Shown here: one piece after another, positions 1 to 7,661 of the stretch
Layout of the letters: each line of letters starts with the position of its first letter
Numbering within the stretch: position 1 is the first letter of the stretch
From: Bacteroidota bacterium
GTDB taxonomy: Bacteria > Bacteroidota > Bacteroidia > Flavobacteriales > Flavobacteriaceae
DNA: 39,599 nt
Direction: 5' to 3'
NCBI GenBank assembly: GCA_023390775.1
Contig: JAEWCF010000066.1
Location: 1-39,599 of the forward strand
The notes under the pieces: model-generated
Seen by the model: the letters and a program-made list of their open reading frames with translations, nothing else
What the model was told of the DNA's origin: nothing
The model's database searches: none
Translations under genes and position numbers: made by a program

Positions 1-123
1 CTCTTCCTACTGTATGCGCGCACCTTCCCGGTAATCGCACAGGCCGAAGTCAAGACGATCCTGAAATCATCGGGAGACAACTACAAAAGATTAAGAGACG
101 AAAATAACACACACCATGAGTAA
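1..123 (+). CDS. actC: ActC (NrfD-like) subunit of alternative complex III, 3' end only
   Basis: Only the last 40 codons lie in the window, reading LFLLYARTFPVIAQAEVKTI and ending in a charged tail with a TAA stop at 121-123. In the Act operons of Bacteroidota the gene before actD encodes ActC, an NrfD/PsrC-type membrane subunit that binds quinol. The hydrophobic end followed by a short basic cytoplasmic tail fits that family, and the position directly before actD is the stronger argument. The stop codon overlaps the actD start by 8 nt, so the two genes are probably translationally coupled. The call depends on context because the body of the gene is missing. Confidence 0.75.
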   Translation, partial: LFLLYARTFPVIAQAEVKTILKSSGDNYKRLRDENNTHHE

Positions 124-640
124 CAAAGTAGTATACGCCATCTACAATGACGATGATACGCTGATGGACGCCGTCAAGAAAACGCGTGCCGCCCATCACC
201 ACATCGAGGAAGTATATACACCGTTTCCCGTGCACGGGCTGGACAAGGCTATGGGCCTTGCACCCACGCGGCTCGCGATATGCTCGTTCATCTACGGCTG
301 CATCGGCCTTTCGGTGGCGACCTGGATGATGAACAACATCATGATCGAGGACTGGCCGCAGGATATCGGCGGAAAGCCAAGCTTCAGCTACATCCAGAAC
401 ATGCCGGCGTTTGTTCCCGTAATGTTCGAGATGACGGTTTTCTTCGCTGCCCACCTCATGGTGATCACGTTTTACATGCGCAGCAAGCTTTGGCCCTTCA
501 AGGCGGCCGAGAACCCTGACATCCGCACCACCGACGACCACTTTTTAATGGAGGTTTCGGTACACGACAATGAGGACGAACTGGTATCCTTTTTCCAGAA
601 TACCGGCGCCGTCGAAGTCAAAGTAATAGAAAAGCACTGA
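116..640 (+). CDS. actD: ActD, DUF3341 membrane subunit of alternative complex III
   Basis: This 174-residue protein matches the DUF3341 family, the ActD subunit of alternative complex III, a menaquinol oxidoreductase that replaces the bc1 complex in many Bacteroidota. A soluble N-terminal part (about residues 1-50, with HHH near residue 27) is followed by two hydrophobic segments (about 52-72 and 100-122) and a soluble C-terminal part. ActD lacks a cofactor in known complexes and has a structural role in the membrane. The ATG at 116 overlaps the actC stop, and actE starts one base after the stop. Length and order are normal for the family. Confidence 0.9.
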   Translation: MSNKVVYAIYNDDDTLMDAVKKTRAAHHHIEEVYTPFPVHGLDKAMGLAPTRLAICSFIYGCIGLSVATWMMNNIMIEDWPQDIGGKPSFSYIQNMPAFVPVMFEMTVFFAAHLMVITFYMRSKLWPFKAAENPDIRTTDDHFLMEVSVHDNEDELVSFFQNTGAVEVKVIEKH

Positions 641-641
641 T

Positions 642-1187
642 ATGAAGAGCGTATATAAAACAGCGTTATTGGCCGGTTTTGCTGTCGTTGCGGCGTCCTG
701 CTTCAACAAGAAGGAGCCCAACTACCAGTACATGCCCAATATGTATGAATCCGTGGCCTATGAGACGTACACCGAATCGGATGCGTTCCTTCGCGGAGGC
801 GTATCGGCACAAATTCCTGCCGAGGGCACCATCAGCCGGGGCTTCGTTCCATACGATATCGAGAATTCGACAGCAGGGTACGAGCAGTCAAAGTCAAACA
901 CATCGCCGCTGGATTCACTCGCTTATGACGAGCCGAAGGCGCAGCAGCTGTTCACCATCTATTGCGCGATCTGCCATGGCGACAAGGGCGACGGAAAAGG
1001 CAAGCTGGTCCAAAAGGAGAAATTCCTGGGGGTACCAAGCTACAAGGACCGCGCGATCACCGTTGGAAGCGTTTTCCATGTGGAGACTTACGGGCTCAAT
1101 TCCATGGGGTCGTACGCCAACCAGCTCAACACCGAGGAGCGTTGGATGGTGGCCCAGTACGTCATGAAGCTTAAGGCCGGATTATAA
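642..1187 (+). CDS. actE: ActE, monoheme cytochrome c lipoprotein of alternative complex III
   Basis: The 181-residue protein starts with a lipoprotein signal peptide with lipobox VAASC (lipidated Cys20), so it should be anchored on the periplasmic side. One heme-binding motif, CAICH, sits at residues 108-112, and Met155 in GLNSMGSY is the likely sixth heme ligand. ActE is the monoheme cytochrome c subunit of the Act complex and probably takes part in electron exit toward the oxidase. The first 95 residues are a low-complexity, Tyr- and Ser-rich linker between the lipid anchor and the heme domain. The gene sits one base behind actD. Confidence 0.92.
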   Translation: MKSVYKTALLAGFAVVAASCFNKKEPNYQYMPNMYESVAYETYTESDAFLRGGVSAQIPAEGTISRGFVPYDIENSTAGYEQSKSNTSPLDSLAYDEPKAQQLFTIYCAICHGDKGDGKGKLVQKEKFLGVPSYKDRAITVGSVFHVETYGLNSMGSYANQLNTEERWMVAQYVMKLKAGL

Positions 1188-1214
1188 TCGTTGAACAAAC
1201 TGACCGATATAGAT

Positions 1215-2834
1215 ATGTACACACTTTCGAGTAAATTAAAAATATTTTCCTTAGTCCTGATGGTCCTCGGACTGCTTGGGATCGGGTATGGATTTTTAAC
1301 TGCACCCAAGACCGTTCAGGATGTTGAGGCGATCCTTGCCGAGCAAAGCCACGACAGCCACGGAGGCGGCCACGGTGCTGCTGCGGCTCATGGCGAGGCT
1401 ACCCACGAGATCCAGGACGACACCAAGATGGACGATCCGGCAAAGCATGTTACCGGAGGTAAGGCTGATGCCAAGCACGAGGAAATCAACCTGCGCGGTG
1501 ATGCCGAGAAGAACACCGATACCATCGCATCGGTCAATTCAACCGAAACCGATACCACTGCGGTTGCCGTTGCCACTGATACGGCACATGCTAACCAGCC
1601 TCGCGTGGAAAACCAGGCCGCCGGGAATGTTCACGCCGAAACCACCGGGCATGAAGATGCAGCCGTTGCACATGGTGGGTCTGCCAATGGCGCCGATGCC
1701 CATGCCGATCATCAAAAACATCTCGAACACGTGTTGCACCAATTGCAGAACAAGCCCTGGGCTGCCTTCTATGTTGCGTGTATTTTCTTTATGCTGATTT
1801 CGCTTGGCGTCCTGGCCTTCTACGCGATCCAACAGGTCGCGCAGGCGGGTTGGTCTCCGGTGCTGTTCCGCGTCATGCAGGGAATCACCGCTTACCTACC
1901 GGTAGGTTCGGTCATCTTCTTTATTTTGCTGTTGCTTTCGGCGATGCACATGAACCACCTGTTCGTTTGGATGGGCGAGGGCGTAACCGATCCCAACAGC
2001 CCGCATTACGACAAGCTCATCGCCAACAAATCGGGTTACCTGAACATTCCTTTCTGGCTCATCCGCGCCGCGATCTTCCTGGCAGGATGGAATTTCTACC
2101 GCTACATTTCACGCAAGAACTGCCTCGCGCAGGACGATGCCAACGATAATGTTTATTACAAGAAAAACTTCAAGGCTTCGGCTGCGTTCCTGGTGTTCTT
2201 CATCGTGACCGAGTCGATCATGTCCTGGGACTGGATCATGTCATTCGATCCACACTGGTTCTCTACGCTGTTCGGATGGTACGTTTTTGCGAGTTTCTTC
2301 GTGAGCGGCATTACCACCATCTGCATGGTGACGCTTTACCTGAAGTCACGCGGATATCTTGAGTATGTCAACACCAGCCACATCCATGACCTTGCGAAGT
2401 TCATGTTTGGTATCAGCGTGTTCTGGACCTATCTGTGGTTCTCGCAGTTCATGCTGATCTGGTATGCCAATATCCCTGAAGAAGTCACTTATTTCGTCAC
2501 CCGTATCAATGATTACCCATTGTTGTTCTGGGGTGCGGTGGTCATGAACTTCGTGTTTCCGATCCTGATCCTGGTCAACACCGACTTCAAGCGCATCCCG
2601 TGGATCCTGGTCATGGCCGGATCGGTCATCCTTGTGGGCCACTACGTGGATTTCTTCAACATGGTCATGCCTGCCACCGTGGGCAACCAGTGGTTCATCG
2701 GCGCTGCCGAGATCGGCTCATTAATGTTCTTCCTCGGATTGTTCCTTTTTGTGGTCTTCACCGCGCTCACCAAGGCGCCGCTGCTGCCCAAGCGCAATCC
2801 TTTCATCGAGGAAAGTAAACATTTTCATTATTAA
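1215..2834 (+). CDS. actF: ActF, large membrane subunit of alternative complex III
   Basis: This is a polytopic membrane protein of 539 residues from the ATG at 1215. An in-frame TTG at 1191 would add eight residues. I prefer 1215 because MYTLSSKLKIFSL resembles how I remember flavobacterial homologues starting. ActF is related to ActC/NrfD and belongs to the membrane domain of the menaquinol-oxidising Act complex. A first membrane helix (about 9-30) is followed by a hydrophilic stretch at about 45-175 rich in His, Asp, Glu, Ala and Thr (roughly fifteen histidines), then about nine hydrophobic segments. That linker looks longer than I expect for the family. The gene lies between actE and coxB in one operon. 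Confidence 0.9.
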   Translation: MYTLSSKLKIFSLVLMVLGLLGIGYGFLTAPKTVQDVEAILAEQSHDSHGGGHGAAAAHGEATHEIQDDTKMDDPAKHVTGGKADAKHEEINLRGDAEKNTDTIASVNSTETDTTAVAVATDTAHANQPRVENQAAGNVHAETTGHEDAAVAHGGSANGADAHADHQKHLEHVLHQLQNKPWAAFYVACIFFMLISLGVLAFYAIQQVAQAGWSPVLFRVMQGITAYLPVGSVIFFILLLLSAMHMNHLFVWMGEGVTDPNSPHYDKLIANKSGYLNIPFWLIRAAIFLAGWNFYRYISRKNCLAQDDANDNVYYKKNFKASAAFLVFFIVTESIMSWDWIMSFDPHWFSTLFGWYVFASFFVSGITTICMVTLYLKSRGYLEYVNTSHIHDLAKFMFGISVFWTYLWFSQFMLIWYANIPEEVTYFVTRINDYPLLFWGAVVMNFVFPILILVNTDFKRIPWILVMAGSVILVGHYVDFFNMVMPATVGNQWFIGAAEIGSLMFFLGLFLFVVFTALTKAPLLPKRNPFIEESKHFHY

Positions 2835-2853
2835 TATTTAAAGTAAAGGACAG

Positions 2854-4026
2854 ATGACAAGTTTGTTGGTAGTTATAGTTTTAGTTTTATTGGCTGTTGC
2901 GATTTGGCAGCTGACTAAAATATTCGATTTGACGCAGGTTCGGGCCAACGTCGACGATTCGCAGATAGCCAATGACAGGGACAACAACCTTCACGGTTAC
3001 CTTTCCTTCGGGTTCCTTGGCTTTATCTACCTGATCACGATCTGGTGTATCGTCTATTACGGCGACCTTCCGCTGATGGACAACTCCGCATCGGTACACG
3101 GCAAAGAAGTCGACAGGCTGATGTGGATCACGATGATCCTGATTTTCATCGTCCAAACCATCACGCAGGCACTGCTTTACTGGTTCTCGTTCAAATACCG
3201 CGGCCGTGCCGGGCAAAAGGCACTTTATTTCGCCGATAACGACCGGCTTGAGTTCGTGTGGTCGGTTATCCCGGCAATCGTTTTGGCCGGATTGATCCTT
3301 TACGGGCTTTACGCCTGGACCAACATCATGTTCGTCGATGAGGACGAGGATGTCATGGTAGTCGAGGTGTACGCCAAGCAATTCTCATGGGAAGTGCGCT
3401 ATGCCGGAAAAGACAATGTCCTTGGAAAGGCGAACGTACGCTATATCGAGGGTATCAATACGATGGGTGTTGACCTTGCCGATCCAAATGCGCAGGACGA
3501 CATCACCACCACCGAACTCCACCTTCCAAAAGGCAAAAAGGTCCTTTTCAAGTTCCGTTCGCAGGATGTGCTGCACTCGGCCTACATGCCTCACTTCCGT
3601 GCCCAGATGAACGTGGTGCCGGGAATGGTGACGCAATTCGCCTTTGAGCCCATTTACACGACGGCGGAGATGCGCGACCTTCCGGAAATGATGGAAAAAG
3701 TACAGCGCATCAATGAACTTCGTCAAAAGAGGAGCGCGCAACTGGTAGCCAATGGCGGACAGGCGCTGGATCCGTACGTTTTTGATTACCTTCTTCTCTG
3801 CAACAAGATTTGCGGTGCTTCGCACTACAACATGCAAATGAAACTTGTAGTCGATACGCCTGAGGATTTCCAAAAATGGCTGTCGACCAACCAGACCCTC
3901 GTCCAGAAGAAAAAGGACGAGAACGCACAGGAAAAAGAAGACGGCCTGACCCCTGCGCTCCAGGGCAAGGATTCGGTTAACGTGAACAAAGCCGCCGACG
4001 CTTCTGCGCCGCTGGCGATGAAATAA
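2854..4026 (+). CDS. coxB: Cytochrome c oxidase subunit II with CuA site
   Basis: This 390-residue protein carries a complete binuclear CuA motif, C316-x3-C320-x3-H324-x2-M327, with the first ligand His241 in VLHSAYMPHF. It accepts electrons from cytochrome c or the Act complex and passes them to subunit I. Two hydrophobic segments (about 89-112 and 138-160) are the normal subunit II hairpin. An extra N-terminal helix (about 2-20) and another at about 50-68 are additional. About 40 residues rich in Met, Arg and Glu are inserted in the cupredoxin domain (270-310). There is no fused cytochrome c domain. The C-terminal tail after residue 345 is Lys/Glu-rich. An AAAGGA sequence lies just upstream of the ATG. 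Confidence 0.95.
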   Translation: MTSLLVVIVLVLLAVAIWQLTKIFDLTQVRANVDDSQIANDRDNNLHGYLSFGFLGFIYLITIWCIVYYGDLPLMDNSASVHGKEVDRLMWITMILIFIVQTITQALLYWFSFKYRGRAGQKALYFADNDRLEFVWSVIPAIVLAGLILYGLYAWTNIMFVDEDEDVMVVEVYAKQFSWEVRYAGKDNVLGKANVRYIEGINTMGVDLADPNAQDDITTTELHLPKGKKVLFKFRSQDVLHSAYMPHFRAQMNVVPGMVTQFAFEPIYTTAEMRDLPEMMEKVQRINELRQKRSAQLVANGGQALDPYVFDYLLLCNKICGASHYNMQMKLVVDTPEDFQKWLSTNQTLVQKKKDENAQEKEDGLTPALQGKDSVNVNKAADASAPLAMK

Positions 4027-4053
4027 TAATCTAAGAAACAAAAAGCACCATAT

Positions 4054-5877
4054 ATGTCTGCAGTAGCTCACGATCACGATCACGGACACGCTCATGACCA
4101 CGCGCACGATCACGGCCACGATCACCACCACCATAAAGATACTTTCATAACGAAATATATCTTCAGCATCGATCACAAGATGATCGCCAAGCAGTACCTG
4201 ATCACGGGTATCATCATGGGTGTGATTGGAGTCGGAATGTCGATGCTCTTCAGGATGCAGCTTGCCTGGCCTGAAGAATCGTTCAAGATCTTCAACATCC
4301 TATTGGGCGACAAGTTTGCTCCGGAGGGCGTCATGGCCAACGATGTTTACCTCGCGCTGGTCACCATCCACGGTACCATCATGGTATTCTTCGTATTGAC
4401 GGCGGGCCTTTCGGGAACGTTCTCGAACCTGTTGATCCCGCTGCAGATCGGGGCGCGCGACATGGCCTCGGGATTCCTTAACATGGTTTCCTACTGGTTG
4501 TTCTTCACCTCGTCGGTCATCATGGTTTGCTCGCTGTTTGTAGAGTCGGGGCCGGCGTCGGCAGGTTGGACCATCTATCCACCGCTCAGCGCGCTTCCGC
4601 AATCCATCGCGGGTTCGGGAACGGGTATGACACTTTGGTTGGTATCGATGGCGGTATTCATCGCTTCGTCGCTCCTCGGATCGCTTAACTACGTGGTAAC
4701 GGTCATCAACCTTCGAACGAAGGGAATGTCGATGACACGCCTCCCGCTGACGATCTGGGCGTTTTTCATCACCGCGCTTATCGGAATCCTTTCGTTCCCG
4801 GTACTTCTTTCGGCGGCTTTGCTGCTCCTGATGGACCGCTCGTTCGGAACTTCGTTCTTCCTTTCCGACATTTACATTGCCGGTGAGGTCTTGCATTACC
4901 AGGGCGGTTCGCCGGTACTTTTCGAACACCTTTTCTGGTTCCTTGGCCACCCCGAAGTTTACATCGTAATCCTTCCGGCGATGGGCCTCGTATCCGAAAT
5001 CATGGCGACCAACGCCCGCAAGCCGATCTTCGGTTACCGTGCGATGATCATGTCCATCCTTGCGATCGCGTTCCTTTCGACCATCGTTTGGGGCCACCAC
5101 ATGTTCATCTCCGGAATGAACCCGTTCCTCGGATCGGTGTTTACCTTCACGACACTTCTCATCGCGATCCCGTCGGCGGTAAAAGCCTTTAACTGGATCA
5201 CGACTATCTGGAAAGGGAACCTGCAGCTCAACCCTGCGATGCTGTTCTCGATCGGATTCGTGTCGACCTTCATTACAGGCGGTCTTACCGGGATCATTCT
5301 GGGTGACTCAACGCTTGACATCAACGTCCACGATACGTACTTTGTAGTGGCGCACTTCCACCTGGTAATGGGTATTTCTGCCCTTTACGGGATGTTCGCC
5401 GGTATCTACCACTGGTACCCCAAAATGTTCGGCCGCATGCTCAACAAGAACATGGGTTATGTCCACTTCTGGGTGACCACGGTATGTGCGTACGGCGTAT
5501 TCTTCCCGATGCACTTCATCGGTATGGCCGGTCTTCCGCGCCGTTACTACACCAACACCAACTTCCCGCTGTTTGACGACCTTCAGAATGTAAACGTTTT
5601 GATCACCGTCTTCGCGCTTGTGGGAGGTGTCTTCCAGCTGGTGTTCCTGTACAATTTCTTCAGCAGCATTTTCTACGGAAAACGCACTGTCCAGAACCCT
5701 TGGAAATCCAACACGCTTGAGTGGACCGCTCCAATCGAGCACATCCACGGAAACTGGCCCGGCGAGATCCCGCACGTGCACCGTTGGCCATATGATTACT
5801 CCAAGCCCGGCCACGATGAGGACTTTGTCCCGCAAAACGTGCCGTTCAAGGAAGGCGAAGAAGTCATGCACCACTAA
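4054..5877 (+). CDS. coxA: Cytochrome c oxidase subunit I (A1-type heme-copper oxidase) with His-rich N-terminus
   Basis: This 607-residue catalytic subunit reduces O2 to water and pumps protons. All hallmark residues are visible: the low-spin heme ligand in TIHGT (His106), GHPEVY (CuB ligand His299, Glu301 of the D-channel, crosslinked Tyr303), the CuB pair WGHHM (348-349), and HFH at 434-436 carrying the ligands of the two hemes. The GHPEVY form marks an A1-type enzyme. The N-terminus is unusual: residues 6-27 contain 13 histidines, mostly alternating with Asp, Ala or Gly, before the conserved start of the oxidase domain at about residue 36. It is the last gene of the act-cox operon and is followed by a strong terminator. 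Confidence 0.97.
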   Translation: MSAVAHDHDHGHAHDHAHDHGHDHHHHKDTFITKYIFSIDHKMIAKQYLITGIIMGVIGVGMSMLFRMQLAWPEESFKIFNILLGDKFAPEGVMANDVYLALVTIHGTIMVFFVLTAGLSGTFSNLLIPLQIGARDMASGFLNMVSYWLFFTSSVIMVCSLFVESGPASAGWTIYPPLSALPQSIAGSGTGMTLWLVSMAVFIASSLLGSLNYVVTVINLRTKGMSMTRLPLTIWAFFITALIGILSFPVLLSAALLLLMDRSFGTSFFLSDIYIAGEVLHYQGGSPVLFEHLFWFLGHPEVYIVILPAMGLVSEIMATNARKPIFGYRAMIMSILAIAFLSTIVWGHHMFISGMNPFLGSVFTFTTLLIAIPSAVKAFNWITTIWKGNLQLNPAMLFSIGFVSTFITGGLTGIILGDSTLDINVHDTYFVVAHFHLVMGISALYGMFAGIYHWYPKMFGRMLNKNMGYVHFWVTTVCAYGVFFPMHFIGMAGLPRRYYTNTNFPLFDDLQNVNVLITVFALVGGVFQLVFLYNFFSSIFYGKRTVQNPWKSNTLEWTAPIEHIHGNWPGEIPHVHRWPYDYSKPGHDEDFVPQNVPFKEGEEVMHH

Positions 5878-5881
5878 ATAC

Positions 5882-5911
5882 AAAAGCTGTCCAAAAGGGC
5901 AGCTTTTTTTT
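5882..5911 (+). terminator. Rho-independent terminator after coxA
   Basis: A stem of about ten base pairs (5883-5892 with 5897-5906, one G-T pair) closes an AAAA loop, and eight Ts follow at 5904-5911. It starts 5 bases after the coxA stop. A weaker second hairpin (CCCC-AAA-GGGG at 5921-5931, then seven Ts at 5934-5940) follows at once and may be a back-up terminator. Confidence 0.85.
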
Positions 5912-5969
5912 GGCCCCCGGCCCCAAAGGGGAGTTTTTTTCCGCCGGGCTCCGGGTTTTAAACCATTTG

Positions 5970-6090
5970 GGCGTGCCGGCGCACCATGTTTATCTTTTGC
6001 CCGGGCATGATGACGCGCCGTCGCGTCTTCCGCTGTATCTTTTGAAGGCTTCGCCGTTCAAAAGGATGCCGCTCCAACCGCTCACGCGGC
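5970..6090 (+). repeat. Flavobacterial-type intergenic repeat, unit A
   Basis: This non-coding stretch between the coxA terminator and the small GNAT gene has fixed flanks also found at 7661-7811 and 38390-38470. TTCCGCTGTA (6028-6037) is followed by a hairpin, then GCCGCTCCAACCGCTCACGC (6068-6087). The hairpin core pairs ATCTTTTGAA (6037-6046) with TTCAAAAGGAT (6057-6067) around GGC-TTCG-CC. I recognise this layout as common between genes in Flavobacterium, from memory and not from a search. The left boundary is approximate. Confidence 0.6.
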
Positions 6091-6106
6091 CCATTGCAAC
6101 CAATGG
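6091..6106. repeat. Short inverted repeat upstream of the GNAT gene
   Basis: CCATTG (6091-6096) and CAATGG (6101-6106) form a perfect 6-bp inverted repeat around CAAC. It lies next to a weak promoter-like box (TATCTTAC, 6117-6124) just before the ATG at 6128. It could be an operator or only the edge of repeat unit A. Confidence 0.3.
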
Positions 6107-6127
6107 CGAAAATCCTTATCTTACGGC

Positions 6128-6418
6128 ATGGAAAATTTCAGGAACAATAAAGAAAAGAACCGCTTTGAACTGGAAGTCAATGGCCAGACGGCGATCATCG
6201 ATTACATGCTCAACACGCAAAACATCATGTTCCTCAACCACACCGAGGTCCCGCAGGAACTCGAAGGCAAGGGCGTAGGCAGCAGGCTTGTCAAGAATAC
6301 CCTGGAATACATCCGCGACCACGGATATAAGCTGGCTCCCATCTGTCCTTTCGTCTCGGCGTATTTGCGAAGGCATCCGGAGTGGCAGGATTTGTTGTCA
6401 GCGGGCTATAAGGTTTAA
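6128..6418 (+). CDS. Small GNAT-like N-acetyltransferase (YidJ / COG2388 type)
   Basis: This 96-residue protein has the layout of the small single-domain GNAT-like family (COG2388, Acetyltransf_CG). It has a short beta start, NHTEVPQELEGKGVGSRLV (residues 37-55) with the acetyl-CoA pyrophosphate loop Q-x-x-G-x-G represented by EGKGVGSRL, and a C-terminal helix ending CPFVSAYLRRHPEW, which is typical of this family. The acceptor substrate is unknown. It stands alone between two repeat-rich spacers. The ATG lies four bases behind a weak TAnnTTTG-like box, so its transcript may have almost no leader. Confidence 0.8.
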   Translation: MENFRNNKEKNRFELEVNGQTAIIDYMLNTQNIMFLNHTEVPQELEGKGVGSRLVKNTLEYIRDHGYKLAPICPFVSAYLRRHPEWQDLLSAGYKV

Positions 6419-6420
6419 AG

Positions 6421-6563
6421 CTCTCAGCTCTCAGCTAGCAGCTTGTTTTGGATCAACCATCATGGTTGAGAGTCATCAGTTGTCAGTTGTCAGGTTAAGT
6501 GTTCGAGTCTTGAGTACTAAGTTCTGGGCAATGACCGTTTACCGTCAACCGTCAACCGTCAAC
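6421..6563. repeat. Degenerate heptanucleotide-periodic tract
   Basis: Three units of the form CTNNCAG (6421-6441) are followed by a 17-bp palindrome (6453-6469, TCAACCAT / ATGGTTGA around C). Then come 14 consecutive 7-bp units in unbroken phase (6466-6563), for example TTGTCAG twice and CGTCAAC three times. Most units of the second block end in AG or AC. No plausible gene reads through it. It fills most of the gap between the GNAT gene and ruvB. Confidence 0.7.
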
Positions 6564-6626
6564 CATCCGTGCTCCTGTGCCCCTGTCTTCCACTAGACAT
6601 TCGTTACGCGACATTCGACATTTCCC

Positions 6627-6634
6627 TATCTTTG
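6627..6634 (+). promoter_or_regulatory. -7 promoter box of ruvB
   Basis: TATCTTTG matches the Bacteroidota -7 consensus TAnnTTTG. It ends only four bases before the ruvB ATG at 6639, so the transcript would start at or next to the start codon. I see no clear -33 element. Confidence 0.6.
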
Positions 6635-6638
6635 CCCC

Positions 6639-7661
6639 ATGAACGACAACCTCAGGCCCACCAACGAGCATTTCAATCCCGAGGAACTTGACCTGGAGCG
6701 CAAGCTGCGGCCCCTTTCCTTTGATGATTTCTCGGGGCAGGACCAGATCTTGGAGAATCTTAAGGTCTTTGTCGCGGCGGCCAACCAGCGCAATGAAGCC
6801 CTGGACCATGCGCTTTTCCACGGACCGCCGGGATTGGGCAAGACTACGCTCGCGAACATCCTGGCCAATGAATTGGGTGTGGGAATCAAGATCACCTCGG
6901 GTCCCGTGCTGGACAAACCGGGCGACCTCGCGGGCCTTCTCACCAACCTCGAGGAACGGGACGTCCTGTTCATCGACGAGATCCACCGGTTAAGTCCCGT
7001 GGTCGAGGAATACCTTTACTCGGCGATGGAAGATTTCAAGATCGACATCATGATCGAGACGGGGCCCAACGCGCGTTCGGTACAAATCAATCTCAACCCG
7101 TTCACTTTGGTGGGTGCGACCACGCGTTCGGGACTTTTGACGGCGCCGATGCGCGCGCGTTTCGGGATCCAGAGCCGCCTTCAGTATTACACCACCGAAC
7201 TCCTGACCACCATCATCCAGCGCAGCGCCTCGATCATCGCGATGCCCATCACAATGGAGGCCGCCATCGAAATCGCGGGGCGCAGCCGCGGAACACCCAG
7301 GATCGCCAACGCACTTTTGCGGCGGGTCCGGGATTTTGCACAAATCAAGGGCAACGGAAAAATAGACATCGAGATCGCGCGTTATGCCCTTAAGGCGCTC
7401 AACGTGGACGCGCACGGGCTCGACGAGATGGACAATAAGATCCTCACCACCATAATAGACAAGTTCAAGGGCGGTCCCGTGGGACTCACCACACTGGCCA
7501 CTGCCGTCAGCGAAAGCGCCGAAACCATCGAGGAGGTCTACGAGCCGTTCCTCATCCAGGAGGGTTTCATCATGCGTACGCCGCGCGGCCGCGAGGTCTG
7601 CGAGAAGGCCTACACGCATCTCGGCCGGATCAGGAACAATTACCAGGGAGGGCTTTTTTAG
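6639..7661 (+). CDS. ruvB: Holliday junction branch-migration ATPase RuvB
   Basis: This 340-residue AAA+ motor drives Holliday junction migration with RuvA during recombinational repair. Visible motifs are Walker A GPPGLGKT (62-69), Walker B LFIDE (110-114), sensor 1 GATTRSG (159-165), the arginine-finger region APMRARFG (169-176), and the C-terminal winged-helix DNA-binding end with MRTPRGREV. Length is normal. The start MNDNLRPTNEHFNPEE agrees with the family start as I know it, and the conserved RPLSFDDF follows at residue 24. ruvA lies 3.5 kb downstream behind queG and maeB, so the two subunits are not adjacent. No ruvC is in the window. Confidence 0.97.
   Translation: MNDNLRPTNEHFNPEELDLERKLRPLSFDDFSGQDQILENLKVFVAAANQRNEALDHALFHGPPGLGKTTLANILANELGVGIKITSGPVLDKPGDLAGLLTNLEERDVLFIDEIHRLSPVVEEYLYSAMEDFKIDIMIETGPNARSVQINLNPFTLVGATTRSGLLTAPMRARFGIQSRLQYYTTELLTTIIQRSASIIAMPITMEAAIEIAGRSRGTPRIANALLRRVRDFAQIKGNGKIDIEIARYALKALNVDAHGLDEMDNKILTTIIDKFKGGPVGLTTLATAVSESAETIEEVYEPFLIQEGFIMRTPRGREVCEKAYTHLGRIRNNYQGGLF

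Noticed and set aside
1191..1214. TTG start for actF adding eight residues
   Set aside because: The ATG at 1215 gives the N-terminus I expect for flavobacterial ActF. The TTG cannot be excluded.
4300..5100. Open frame of 266 codons on the minus strand inside coxA
   Set aside because: It is extremely rich in Arg, Asp, Glu and His and mirrors coxA codons. No family resemblance or start signal is seen.
5910..6278. Open frame of 122 codons crossing the spacer after coxA
   Set aside because: It runs through the terminator hairpin and repeat unit A and overlaps the real GNAT gene in another frame. The product is low-complexity.
6421..6563. CRISPR array
   Set aside because: Units are 7 bp and drift in sequence. 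There are no constant repeats of 25-40 bp, no spacers and no cas genes.
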